This document shows, in pieces, positions 54,828 to 64,000 of a stretch of DNA of 64,000 nucleotides. How positions within the stretch are numbered: position 1 is the stretch's first letter; each line of letters starts with the position of its first letter. Origin of the DNA: Anolis sagrei. Lineage: Eukaryota > Chordata > Lepidosauria > Squamata > Anolidae. The position numbers were made by a program, and so were the translations under genes. Location of the stretch: NCBI RefSeq assembly GCF_037176765.1, contig NC_090024.1:196536278-196600277 (forward strand), written 5' to 3'. Below the pieces are notes generated by a model, which saw only the letters and a list, made by a program, of their open reading frames with translations, did no database searches and was not told the DNA's origin.

Positions 54828-55279
54828 GTAAGATTGCTAAATTGAAAACATATCTTAAACTGATTGTTCAGGACAGGATAAGAGAGGAATCCAACCAAAA
54901 GCAGTATCTCAGTTTGATAATGAACATTTCTCTTAATCTGGATAAATCCAACAGTTGGGAGTAGATATATGTTAGAAAGAAATTTCTCACATTGTCAGCT
55001 AGGAACTGTAGCAAAGAGAATTACAGCATGAGCTGGTAGCCTCAAGGTGGGACTTCTGGAATGCGCTTTCCTTTGTATCAAGTTTGGAAACTCCAATTAG
55101 ATCAAAACATGGCAGCCAGACTAATTACAGGAACATCTAAAAATGAGCATATCACATTCATATTAAAATCACTCTAATGGCTGCCATCTACTCTACCATA
55201 TCAAATCCAGATTATCTGCTTTGAAGCGGATTATATGGCAGTGTAGACTCATATAATCCAGTTCAAAGAAGATAATCTG

Positions 55280-55975
55280 GATTTATTTATTTATTTATTT
55301 ATTTATTTTGAGTATTTATATCCCATCCTTTTCACCTCCAAAGAGGGGCCCAGGACAGCGTACAACAGGCAGCCATTTTTTTTAGTGTCAGGAGCGACTT
55401 TAGAAACTGCAAGTTGCTTCTGGTGTGAGAGAATTGGCCATCTGCAAGGACATTGCCCAGAGGACACCCAGATTTTTTGCTGTTTGTGGGAGGCTTCTTT
55501 CATGTCCCTGCATGGGGAGCTGGAGCTGACAGAGGGAGCTCATCCATGCTCTCCCCGGATCTGACCTGTGGGTCTTCAGTCCTGCTGGCCACTGGGGGCA
55601 ATATATTAAAAATCACAGTTACAATTAACATAGTTAAATCATTATAAACATTCAATGAAAAACAGTTCACCAGATGAAAACATAATCCAGATCAGTCCAT
55701 TGCGGTCCACTAAAACATTATCTTCCCAGTTGATCCATCTATTGCACAAACACTTGATACCAAAGCCAGGATTTGAGTTTTATCTGGTCAGGAGGGAGGG
55801 GGCGGATCTAATCTGACTGGGGAGGGAGTTCCACAGCTGGGGGGCCACCATGGAGAAGGCCCTGTCTCTCATTCCCACCAGTTGCCACTGTGAAGGAGGT
55901 GGGACCGAGAGCAGGGCCTCCCCAAATGATCTTAACATCCTTGGTGGTTCGTAGAGGAAGATAAGATAAGATCTG
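55280..55975 (-). mobile_element. L2 LINE 3' end, antisense, split by a SINE
   Basis: Starts with (TTTA)n and tgagtatttatatcccatcc and resumes after the SINE to atgatcttaacatccttggt. Compare the L2 at 6745-7247, which has the same order and an exact nested insertion. Confidence 0.75.
55376..55600 (-). repeat. tRNA-derived SINE, ACA-type, near complete
   Basis: From the left: T-run, ggagcgactttagaaactgc, ggccatctgcaaggacattg, tccctgcatggggagctgga, ccccggatctgacctgtgg. The last part is a decayed antisense B box. It sits inside an L2 copy. Confidence 0.75.
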
Positions 55976-56262
55976 CTTTGATAATCTGGATTTCATGGCA
56001 GTGTAGATTCAGCCTTAGTCAAATGTACAAAGTATTGATTTTGACTTTTAAAGCCCTACATGATTTGGCTCCAGGTTGCCCACAGGATTGCCTTCTCTTG
56101 TACAATCCGACCCGAACACGGAGCTCTGGAAGTATGGTCAATGAAGGGCAGAATGGACAAAGGGACTCTGTGTAACATAAAGTCATTATTTATTGGTTCA
56201 TGCTTCTGAGTTTGCTAGTACATAACTCAGGTTTCATTTTGTTTTGTGTTTCCTTCATATAG

Positions 56263-56348
56263 ATTTAGATTAGTTGGAGAAAGTGCTAGTGAATGCATAT
56301 ATCTAAAAGGAGTGACTAAATGGAACAATTCACTTCCCAGCTGTAATC
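56263..56348 (+). CDS. RCA-3 CCP2 exon, second half
   Basis: 86 bp, acceptor atatag, donor GTAAGT, phase 2 in and phase 1 out. It completes the Gly codon and reads FRLVGESASECIYLKGVTK then WNNSLPSCN, supplying Cys3, the Trp and Cys4. 103 plus 86 bp makes 63 codons, a normal CCP. An NNS sequon follows the Trp. Confidence 0.9.
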
Positions 56349-56951
56349 GTAAGTATCTTAAATTTTATACTAATTTATGTACATAATAATTTGGAAGAAA
56401 TGCTGATAGAATATAATGGGAGATCTCTTCTAAAATATAATTCCTACATTATACAAGAAATGGAACTGGAAGTGTAAGATTTGCTGTTATACAGTTTGGC
56501 TCTTGCAAATGCAACTATCAGTTTCTGAGAAATAAAGATGGCTAATTCCTGATTTCACAATTCTCACCAGCTGTTGTGCAGATTGGTGGAATGGGTCTCG
56601 GACATTCTTTTAAATTCTGTTATCCATAGGGGAAGATGTTGTAGGTTTGCTTTATGTGTTCAAGTTCTTTCTGACTTTGAGAAATCCTAAGACAAACCTA
56701 TGATCACCCAGTAGGTTTATTTGTAGTATTACTGAGATTGTGTAACCCAGAAAGGAAGAGGTTTTCTGGAGAACATTTGACAGGGATATAACAGGGGTAT
56801 AACAGGAAATTGTTTATAATGTAAATTCAGAGGGATCATCAAATCAGCACAAAAAAAAAGTTGGCTTGTAAAAAAGTATGCTTATCAAGGAAGAGCAGTG
56901 TTCTTTTTGTGTATGATAATATTGATTTGTTAATATTTATATTAATTTCAG

Positions 56952-57137
56952 CCGTAGAGTGTAGATATATGGCAGTCAATTCTGGAATAAGAATAAAAGG
57001 AACAGGAGAACCGAATGTCTATGGCAAGATTATTGGATATGAATGCCTGAAATCTGGCTACGTCTTGATTGGAAGTGCCACTAGTCGATGTGATGAGACT
57101 GGCAACTGGAACCCTGGGAGCCCCTTTTGTGTAAAAA
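56952..57137 (+). CDS. RCA-3 CCP3 exon
   Basis: A 186-bp exon (62 codons, phase 1-1), acceptor atttcag, donor GTAAGA. It reads VECRYMAVNSGIRIKGTGE, YECLKSGYVLIGSATSRC and DETGNWNPGSPFC, with all four cysteines. The upstream intron (about 56,620-56,950) is homologous to the one before CCP5 (62,270-62,706), showing the two modules arose by duplication. Confidence 0.9.
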
Positions 57138-57281
57138 GTAAGATTACCCCCCCCCCCCAATCAATTATGGATCTTCATTCAGTGATAGTAAACTACTAGT
57201 GATTAAGTATTTTATAATGTGCTATTCGACTATATATACTCTGCATGATGCTCATGTGTTTGTTTGTTTTTTTCATTTTAG

Positions 57282-57384
57282 AAGCTGCTTGTGAATATCC
57301 AGGTCCACTGACAAATGGTATAGTTCAAGAAGAACAGAAAGAGTACAAGATTGACTCAGAAGTTACATATTATTGTAATCCAGG
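57282..57384 (+). CDS. RCA-3 CCP4 exon, first half (split module)
   Basis: 103 bp, acceptor atttttag-type (ttcattttag), donor GTAAGG. It reads AACEYPGPLTNGIVQEEQK and IDSEVTYYCNPG. It has the same length and phase as 54,725-54,827 and about two thirds of its residues. It starts only about 145 bp after CCP3. Confidence 0.9.
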
Positions 57385-57854
57385 GTAAGGCCACTACATA
57401 AAGATGCTAAACAAGTGCTAAAATGCATTTTTATCCACTTGTAGTTTTATTCTGAATTCCTTTTGCTGAAGTTGAAAATGCTGCATCATAAACTAATCAT
57501 TCAGTACAGGATAAAAGAGGAATCCAACTGAAAGCAGTGTCTCAATATGATAATGAACATCTCTCTTAAATGGGTAAAGTCACCAGTGAAGTGTAGAAAT
57601 GAATGAAATAAATGTCTCACCTTTTCAGCTAGGAGCTGGAGCAAAGAAAACGTTTGGCAGTTTCTGTGAGAGAGCATTTGGGGGGCTTGGGAAACATGTG
57701 TTTTTTTATTTAAAAAATTCAAATCAGACTATGAATGCCAGCTTCCTGGACAAAGAAGTTTGTAGCTCTGGAAGTATGGTTGATGAAGAGCAGAATGTAT
57801 TCTGTGTAACATGAAGTCATAATTTATTTGTCCACGCGTTTCTATTCGCTAGTG

Positions 57855-58585
57855 CAATGGTTCTCAACCTTCCTAATGCCGTGACCCCTTAATACAGTCC
57901 CTCATGTTGTGGTGACCCCCAACCATAATATTGTTTTCTTTGCTACTTCATAACAGTCATTTTACTACTGTTATAAATCATAACGTAAATATCTGATATG
58001 CAGGATGCATTTTCATTAACTGGACCAAACTGGGCACAAATACCCAAATACACCCAAATGTGAATGCTAGTGGGGTTGAGGGAGGATTCATTTTGTAATT
58101 TGGGAGTTGTAGCTGCTGGGATTTATAGTTCACTTGTAATCAAAGAGCATTCTGAACTCCACCAGCGATGGATTTGAACCAAACTTGGCTCCCATGACCA
58201 ATGGAAAACACTGGAAGGGTTTGATGGGCATTGACCTTGAGTTTGGGAGCTGTAGTTCACCTATATCCAGAGGGCACTGTGGACTCATTCAATGATGGAT
58301 CTGGACCAAACTTGGCACGAATACTCAATATGCCCAAATGTGAACACTGGTGGAATCTGGGGAAAATAGATCTTGACATTTGGGAGTTGTAGTTGCTGGG
58401 ATTTATAGTTCATTACAATCAAAGAACATTCCAAACTCCACCAACGATAAAATTGGCTCAAACTTTCCACATGGAATCCCCATGACCATCAGAAAATACT
58501 GTGTTTTCTTATGGTCTTTGGCGACCCCTCTGACACCCCCTTGCGACCCCCTCAGGGGTCCCGACCCCCAGGTTGAGAAACACTG
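57855..58585. mobile_element. Non-autonomous hAT with SPIN-type ends, second copy
   Basis: 731 bp with ends caatggttctcaaccttcct and ccccaggttgagaaacactg, and a perfect 8-bp duplication cgctagtg (57,847-57,854 and 58,586-58,593). Its left end is the reverse complement of the right end of 7256-9225 (tcatgttgtggtgaccccca), and the middle shares the ttgggagttgtag blocks. It lacks the GC-rich repeat cargo. It sits in the intron inside CCP4. Confidence 0.9.
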
Positions 58586-58649
58586 CGCTAGTGCGTTACT
58601 CAGATTTCTAAATAGGTTGATAATTTAGTTTGGTATTTCCTGCATATAG

Positions 58650-58735
58650 GTTTACATTAGTTGGAGAAAGAACTAGCAAGTGTGTGTTTCAAGAAAAAGA
58701 GATGAAATGGAGCACTTCACTTCCCAGCTGTGAAT
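58650..58735 (+). CDS. RCA-3 CCP4 exon, second half
   Basis: 86 bp, acceptor catatag, donor GTAAGT. It completes Gly and reads FTLVGERTSKCVFQEKEMK then WSTSLPSCE. Together with 57,282-57,384 it gives a 63-codon CCP. Same length as 56,263-56,348. Confidence 0.9.
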
Positions 58736-58739
58736 GTAA

Positions 58740-60260
58740 GTATGTTACATTCTATACTAATATATGTGCATAATTAATTGGGAGTAATGCTGATAGAACA
58801 TAATGGGAGATCTTTTCCAAAATGTAATTACATAATGGTTGCTGTGGAGATTGAAGGAATGGGAGAAGAAAGTGGCGACTGACACTTTGAATCAAGGAAG
58901 GGTTCCAGCATCCCTAAAAAGAGCAGCAGTAAGCTTTTGTCAGAAACCCTCTCAACTGTGACTTATTGGATAATTTCAGATGGCCAGTCTTAGATACTTT
59001 GTTCTTGGGAAAGATGGTAGAGGTGATGTTTCAGTATAAGGCAGTTGTTCTCAACCTATGGGTCCCCAGGTGTTTTGGCCTACAACTCCCAGAAACCCCA
59101 GTCAATTTCTGGGAGTTGAAGGCCAAAACATCTGGGGACCCACAGGTCGAGAACCACTGGTGTAAGGGATTATTGGTTGAGAACCATCACAGTTTGTTTG
59201 GCTATGGGCTTAAGGCAGCTTTAACTACATTGTTGGGTGATCTACAGTAAGAACTGGACATATGAAGGACGAACCTGTCGGTTCTTCTGAATGTCCTGGC
59301 GGTTTTTGAGGCTAGCATGCATGATAATATTCTGGATAGATTCTTTGGCAGGATAGGTGTTTTACAAGACTAAGATACTTCTTGGAGGTGTGACGTAAGA
59401 ACGCATTGCTGAAAAAAATCTGTTCAACTATGGTCTGTAGGTTCCCTCTATTCATCTAGGTTATTTATAGGTACATGCAACTCTCTTGTTGCAAGAACTT
59501 CTCTGTCTGTTTCCAGACACAAAGATTCTGGTTAAGAGTAGAAAACTCCTTTATGACTTGATCTTTCAAGTCACTAATGAATCCACTTTAACTGTCTTGG
59601 CTCAGTGCTATGAGGTCATGGGGGCTGTAGCTTGGGATAATGGGAGTTGTCAAAGAATGCTGATGCCAAACTACCAAACTACAAATCCTAGGATTGCTTA
59701 GCACTGAGCCCTGGTCATGTAATTAGAGATGGTATCCATCTGATAGAGGCACCAGGTGCTCCTGAATCAGCTTCCTTGTTTGCTTTGGCTCAGCACTAAC
59801 ATTACTGTATTATGTGAATCTAATGCACATTTTAATTTTGGGAAGTTACTTTATCCCAAAAAGGTGAGCATTAGATTTGAATAAATACGATATAACTTCC
59901 TGTACAAGATAGCTGGGCATTGGGATCTTCGGAGAAGCCTTTCTCTAGGTCTTGCCACAATCAGAAGCACATCTTGTGTCTATTCATAGGTTGGGGAACT
60001 TTTCCAAGGTAACATAGGTCGCTTCTCTCTCTGTTATCCTTGTACAAGTTGAGTCTCCTTTTCCTTTAAATCTGTAAGATTCCACCCTTCTCCCCCACCC
60101 CAACTTTTTGCTGCTTCTCCCACTTCTGCCTTTGAGGAAAGAGAGCTGGTTATACATTCAGCTCCCACTAATATTTTTTTTCTCAAAGAGAACTTGCTCC
60201 ACCACAGCCTGACATCTGATGCAGAAAAAGGAGTTGGGGAGGACTTTGGATTCTGCTGTT
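58740..60260 (+). other. RCA-3 intron, mostly unassigned
   Basis: No CCP exon was seen. It contains a 118-bp hAT MITE at 59,042-59,159. The piece around 59,590-59,700 (gggagttgtcaaagaatgct, caaatcctaggattgctta) looks like a short MITE but its ends were not fixed. Confidence 0.5.
59042..59159. mobile_element. 118-bp hAT MITE
   Basis: Ends cagttgttctcaacctatgg and cacaggtcgagaaccactg are inverted. Flanks gtataagg and gtgtaagg match at 7 of 8, a hAT-type target duplication. The interior is almost a perfect palindrome (ggggtccccaggtgttttgg type). Confidence 0.85.
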
Positions 60261-60265
60261 GGAGG

Positions 60266-60415
60266 GTCCTTCCAGACAGGCCCAATACCCCAGGATCTGA
60301 TCCCAGGTTTTCTGTTTATCCCAGATTATCTGGCAGTGTTGACTCAAATAATCCAGTTTAAAGCAGAAAATCTGGGATCAGATCCTGAGATGTAGGGCCT
60401 GTCTGGAAGAGCCTG
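60266..60415. mobile_element. Palindromic MITE
   Basis: Arms tccttccagacaggcccaat and agggcctgtctggaagagcc are inverted, with ggatctgatcccaggttttc and gaaaatctgggatcagatcc further in. No ORF. Superfamily not assigned. Confidence 0.75.
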
Positions 60416-60867
60416 AACATACGTATTTCTACTTTAAAAAACATTAGTTAAATTCCACTTAGTTCCACACTTAAAATCTGGGACTCCACTGGGCTCACTA
60501 CATTAGTTTGGGTCCAAGTGTAGTTTTTCAGTCTTTTAAACGTAGTGGGCAGAAGTCTTTTTCAATGTATCAGGAAGAGGTGAGGAAATTGATTTTCCTC
60601 AATTATCTGTTTGTTTTGCCAGATTTCTAATGAAGTAGCATTTGTTGCTCCCAGTTGAAAATGTGGGAGGGAAAGTTGTGGGAGGAGTTAAAACATCCGC
60701 TCTGGTTAGGAAGAGTTCAGTCACTGCCATTTCCTAGGTCTTTGCCAAAACAATTTCTTTTATAAAAAAAAATCCCTTAGAAATAAGCCCCACTGAGTTC
60801 AATTAAATTTTAACACCTTTCAGGGCTGTCTAGCTATGTTCCAGAAGCATTATCTCATCATGATCAG

Positions 60868-61945
60868 AGGCAAGTGGGAATAATGCAATTGGCCACCTTG
60901 ATTAGCATAGAATAGACTTGCAGCTTCCAAGCCTGGCTGCAACAATGATGCCACTTTCCAGATCTTTGGGATTCAGAAGCTGGAGTATATGACAGTGTAG
61001 ATGGGGCCTTAGATAATATCACTTCAAGATAAATTTCCTTAGAAATAAGCCCTACTGAGTTCAGTTAAATCAGGGGTCCTCAAACTATGGCCCGGGGGCC
61101 GAATGCGGCCCTCCAAGGTCATTTACCCGGCCCTCGCTCAGGGTCAACCTAAGTCTGAAATGACTTGAAAGCACAAAACAACAACAACAACAACAATCCT
61201 ATCTCATCAGCCAAAAGCAGGCCAACACTTCCCAATGAAATACTAATAAGTTTATATTTGTTAAAACTGTTTTTCATTTTAATTATTGTATTGTTCTAAA
61301 GTATTTTTGCACTACAAATAAGATACATTCATTCATTTTTTTTTCAAATTATAATCCGGCCCTCCAACAGTTTGAGGGACTATGACCTGGCCCTCTGTGT
61401 AAAAAGTTTGTGGACCCCTGAGTTAAACTCTAGAACTTTTCAGGGCTGTCTGGCCATGTTCCAGAAGCATTATTCCCTGATGTTTCACCCACATCAGTGG
61501 TAGGCATTATCTGTGGGAAGTGAGAATGTAGCAATTTGAATAGCCTTGCAGCTTCAAAGCCTGACTGCCATATGCAATGATGCAAGTATCCAGATCTTTG
61601 GAATTCAGAAGCTGGTGTATATGGCAGTGTAGATGGGGCCCTACACTGTAGATGCGGCCCCCACTTTTCAGAGGCAAGTGGGAGTAATGCAATTGGCCAC
61701 CTTGATTATTATTGAATAGCCTTGCAGCTTCAAAGCCTGACTGCCATTATGCAATGACGCAAGTATCCAGATTGTTGGGATTCAGAAGCTGGTGTATATG
61801 GCAGTGTAGATGGGGTCCTACACTGTAGATGGGGTCCCTACTTATCAGAGGCAAGTGGGAGTAATGCAATTGGCGGCTTTGATTATCATTGAATAGCCTT
61901 GCAGTTTCAAAGCTTGGCTGCCATTATGCAATGATGCAAGTATTC
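60868..61945. repeat. Interrupted tandem repeat, about 175-bp units
   Basis: Four copies of a unit with gaggcaagtgggagtaatgc, attggccaccttgatt and ggtgtatatggcagtgtaga begin near 60,868, 61,510 (partly changed), 61,670 and 61,845. Next to the first two is cagggctgtctggccatgtt, a Penelope-like end, so the unit probably came from that element. A hAT inserted between copies one and two. Confidence 0.7.
61071..61420. mobile_element. Non-autonomous hAT (OposCharlie-like ends)
   Basis: 350 bp with ends caggggtcctcaaactatgg and gtttgtggacccctg, flanked by agttaaat (61,063-61,070) and agttaaac (61,421-61,428), 7 of 8 matching. The subterminal cggccctccaacagtttgag and gcggccctccaagg are shared with the OC1 type as I recall it. 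A (CAA)n run is inside. Confidence 0.8.
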
Positions 61946-62706
61946 CCTAGTCTGCTGCTGCTATTGACTGCTGTGTAGAGACAGTAGCAATAAAGACTAT
62001 GCAAAAAAGCCGAGCAAAATTAAACCAATGTGGTAAAAGATTGGGAAAACACCCCTTTCCCCCCAAAATGGAGTTAGACAAAACTCTCCTCTCCTCATTC
62101 AAACACTTCCCAGTTTAATGTAGTGAAGTCCTCAGAGAGAGAGAAAAATCCAAATTCTTCCAACTATTTTACCAATCCACATTTCCTTCCACATAGAAAT
62201 TATGATAGTGATTCAAAAACAATATGATAGGGTTTTTTTTAAAAAATATTGTTACCCATGAGAAAGTAAGCTGTGGGTTTGTTGTAGGTGTTCAAGTTCT
62301 TTCTGACTTATGGGAACCCTGAGGTGAACCTAACATGGGTTTTCTGGGAAAGATTTCCCATAGCTGAGTTGGCCTCCAGACTTGTAGTCCAATGTTCAAT
62401 CCATTACATGATGCTGTCTCTCTGATCAGAAGATACTATATTATATTTATTTGTAACATTGCTAACTGATATTGTAGAATCCAGGAAGAAAGAACTTTTT
62501 CAAGAGAGTATATGTCAGGGATTCAACAGGAGTCAAAAATAATATACATTCAAAGAACATCAAGATTTATAAAATCCAACATTTCAGAAATGAAGTCAGC
62601 AAAAATGCTGTCTTGTAAGAAAATATATATGTCAAGAAGCATCAGTATTCTATTGTTGGGCATGAGAGTGTTAGTTTATTAATATATATGTTTATGTTCT
62701 TTTCAG
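61946..62706 (+). other. RCA-3 intron before CCP5, SINE remnant
   Basis: The run ggtgttcaagttctttctga ... gggaaccctgaggtgaacct (62,288-62,340) is a SINE that also sits at 56,655-56,710 before CCP3. The shared SINE and the shared last 110 bp date the module duplication after that insertion. No other exon seen. Confidence 0.6.
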
Positions 62707-62889
62707 CGGGAAAGTGTAAAAATCCAGAAGTCAGACACGGAATAAGGTTAACGGGATTAGACTCATTTCATGCATATGGCCAGACTGTTACATATGAATG
62801 CAAAATTGGGTACTATATGGTTGGAAGTTACATTAGTCGATGTGAAGAGAATGGTACCTGGTACCCTAAGATACCAACTTGTGAAAAAA
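62707..62889 (+). CDS. RCA-3 CCP5 exon
   Basis: A 183-bp exon (61 codons, phase 1-1), acceptor ttttcag, donor GTAAGT. It reads SGKCKNPEVRHGIRLTGLD, YECKIGYYMVGSYISRC and EENGTWYPKIPTC, with all four cysteines and an NGT sequon before the Trp. Closest to the CCP2 exons of RCA-1 and RCA-2. The gene continues past the window, as no TM, tail or stop exon was reached. Confidence 0.9.
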
Positions 62890-62921
62890 GTAAGTTTTTT
62901 TTAAAAAAATGTTATCAATTA

Positions 62922-63500
62922 CAGGCAGTCTCTGAGTTACAAACATCTGACTTACATACAACTCCTAATTGCAAATGGGAGTAGGACAACAGGAAGTAAG
63001 CGGAATCTTCCCCTAGGAAATGAAACTCACTCCTGCAAGAGTTATCATAGGACAGGTATCTCCACAGAAGCTTTATCACCAATCCTTGTTTCCATGATAA
63101 TTCACAATTTTCAAAATCCAAGTGTAACGGGGACGGAAAGTGAGGGGAAATCTTCTGAAAAGGGGCAGAGACTGCAAACCAAACATTAAGTAAAGGTAAA
63201 GGTTTCCCCTTGACATATGTCTAGTCATGTCCTACCCTGGGGGTGGTGCTCATCTCCATTTCTAAGCTGAAGAGCTGGCGTTGTCCGTAGACATCTCCTA
63301 GGTCATATGGCCAGCCTGACTGCATTACCTTCCTGCCAAAGCATTACAGTGTGTTAACTCTTTCCTATGCTATCCAAAGCTAAAAAATAATTTGGCTGGA
63401 GTTACACTTTAAAAATGTCCCTGTTCCAACATGTTTTGTTTACAGGAACAAAAGAGCAAACCTACAGAACATATCACGTTCTTAACACAGGGACTGCCTG
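62922..63500. mobile_element. Tc1/mariner-like (Tigger-type) non-autonomous element with nested SINE
   Basis: Ends caggcagtctctgagttaca and acacagggactgcctg are inverted. The sequence caaacatctgacttacatac is typical of Tigger-type ends. The left flank ends in ta; the right is ca, so a TA duplication is only half visible. A Sauria-type SINE interrupts it. Confidence 0.65.
63189..63345 (+). repeat. SINE, Sauria-type
   Basis: The text taaaggtaaaggtttcccct, ggtggtgctcatctccattt and aggtcatatggccagcctga is what I know as a squamate SINE. This is one of the best pointers to the host group. Confidence 0.75.
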
Positions 63501-64000
63501 CATGGTTCTTCGTTCACTGATTAAGGAATTTATAATTCACAATAAGTTCCCCTACTATACTCATTATGATACTTGTCTTACAGGTTGAGTTTTTCAGTAG
63601 ACTACAATAAATTTGTGAGATCTCTCCCCTCCCCCGCAAATTGCTTTGATATGGAAGAAATAGGGGCACATATGCTAGCCTTTAAAAAGCAAACATTGTT
63701 TTTAATTTGCCTTTTTATCTGAAGATGGGGTGGTTAAGCTTTGTTTACAGGAACAATAGGCACATTGAAATACTTTACATAAACTTTTGTGGGAGAAATG
63801 CCTGGTGTGCCACTTTTCCTGCTTTTGCATCAACAGTTTTTTTGTCTTTGGGGTGAGCTCCTCCGTTTCCTCTTCCACCAAGGCTGCATCCCCTGGAAGT
63901 GCCTCTCATAGCACAGCAGAGCGAGCTGCACAAGTTCCCTTTTTGTGGAGGCCAATCTCAGTTCAGACTTTGACCCTGATGTGGCTGAGGGAATGAAGAT
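63501..64000 (+). other. RCA-3 intron at the window edge, nothing seen
   Basis: No CCP frame, splice-bounded exon or recognised repeat. The last 150 bp are C/T-rich with aggctgcatcccctggaagt. Confidence 0.5.

Larger units (their letters stand above)
54840..56262 (+). other. Intron inside RCA-3 CCP2, repeat-filled
   Basis: Holds a small palindromic element around 55,195-55,280 (ccagattatctgctttgaag against its inverse), an antisense L2 (55,280-55,375 and 55,605-55,975) and a SINE at 55,376-55,600. No further exon was seen. Confidence 0.6.

Noticed and set aside
1-64000. CRISPR arrays, bacterial operons, tRNA or rRNA genes
   Set aside because: None found. The direct repeats are microsatellites, transposons or segmental duplications, and tRNA-like boxes occur only in SINEs.

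Overview
The window is vertebrate genomic DNA, most likely from a squamate reptile (an Anolis-like lizard is my best guess). Genes are split into many short exons with GT-AG introns. The repeats are CR1 and L2 LINEs, tRNA-derived SINEs of the Sauria/ACA type, hAT elements with SPIN-type ends, Penelope-like elements and a DIRS-like fossil. That mix is typical of lizards. The species is inferred, not read from the sequence.

All recognisable genes lie on the + strand and encode complement control protein (CCP, sushi, SCR) modules, so this looks like part of a regulators-of-complement-activation (RCA) cluster. I call the genes RCA-1, RCA-2 and RCA-3. RCA-1 (about 0.6-21.4 kb) has a CpG promoter and signal-peptide exon, three CCP exons, a 27-bp membrane-entry exon, a transmembrane exon, a short tail exon and a 3'UTR exon. 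No CCP1 exon was found for it. RCA-2 (about 23.8-45.1 kb) is a paralogue with the same exon set and exon lengths. Its 5' end is duplicated in tandem: two CpG promoters, two signal-peptide exons and two different CCP1 exons lie upstream of one shared body. RCA-1 and RCA-2 are arranged like CD46 (MCP)/CD55-type membrane regulators. RCA-3 (48.5 kb to beyond the right edge) has a Leu-rich signal peptide, CCP1, then two rounds of a split CCP plus an unsplit CCP, an exon plan like that of CR1, CR2, C4BPA and CD46.

Introns of RCA-1 and RCA-2 align over long stretches, and a further orphan copy of intron 2 lies at 45.1-45.7 kb, so the locus grew by repeated segmental duplication. The paralogues differ by young insertions: in RCA-1 a SPIN-type hAT element, a DIRS fossil and a fold-back MITE; in RCA-2 L2 copies, a perfect hairpin and a GC-rich composite. 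In both RCA-1 and RCA-2 the CCP module next to the membrane lacks Cys1 and Cys3 while keeping Cys2 and Cys4, a matched loss of one disulphide.

Exon boundaries were set by hand from splice signals, open frame and symmetrical phase. Repeat family names come from recognised motifs, not from a library search.
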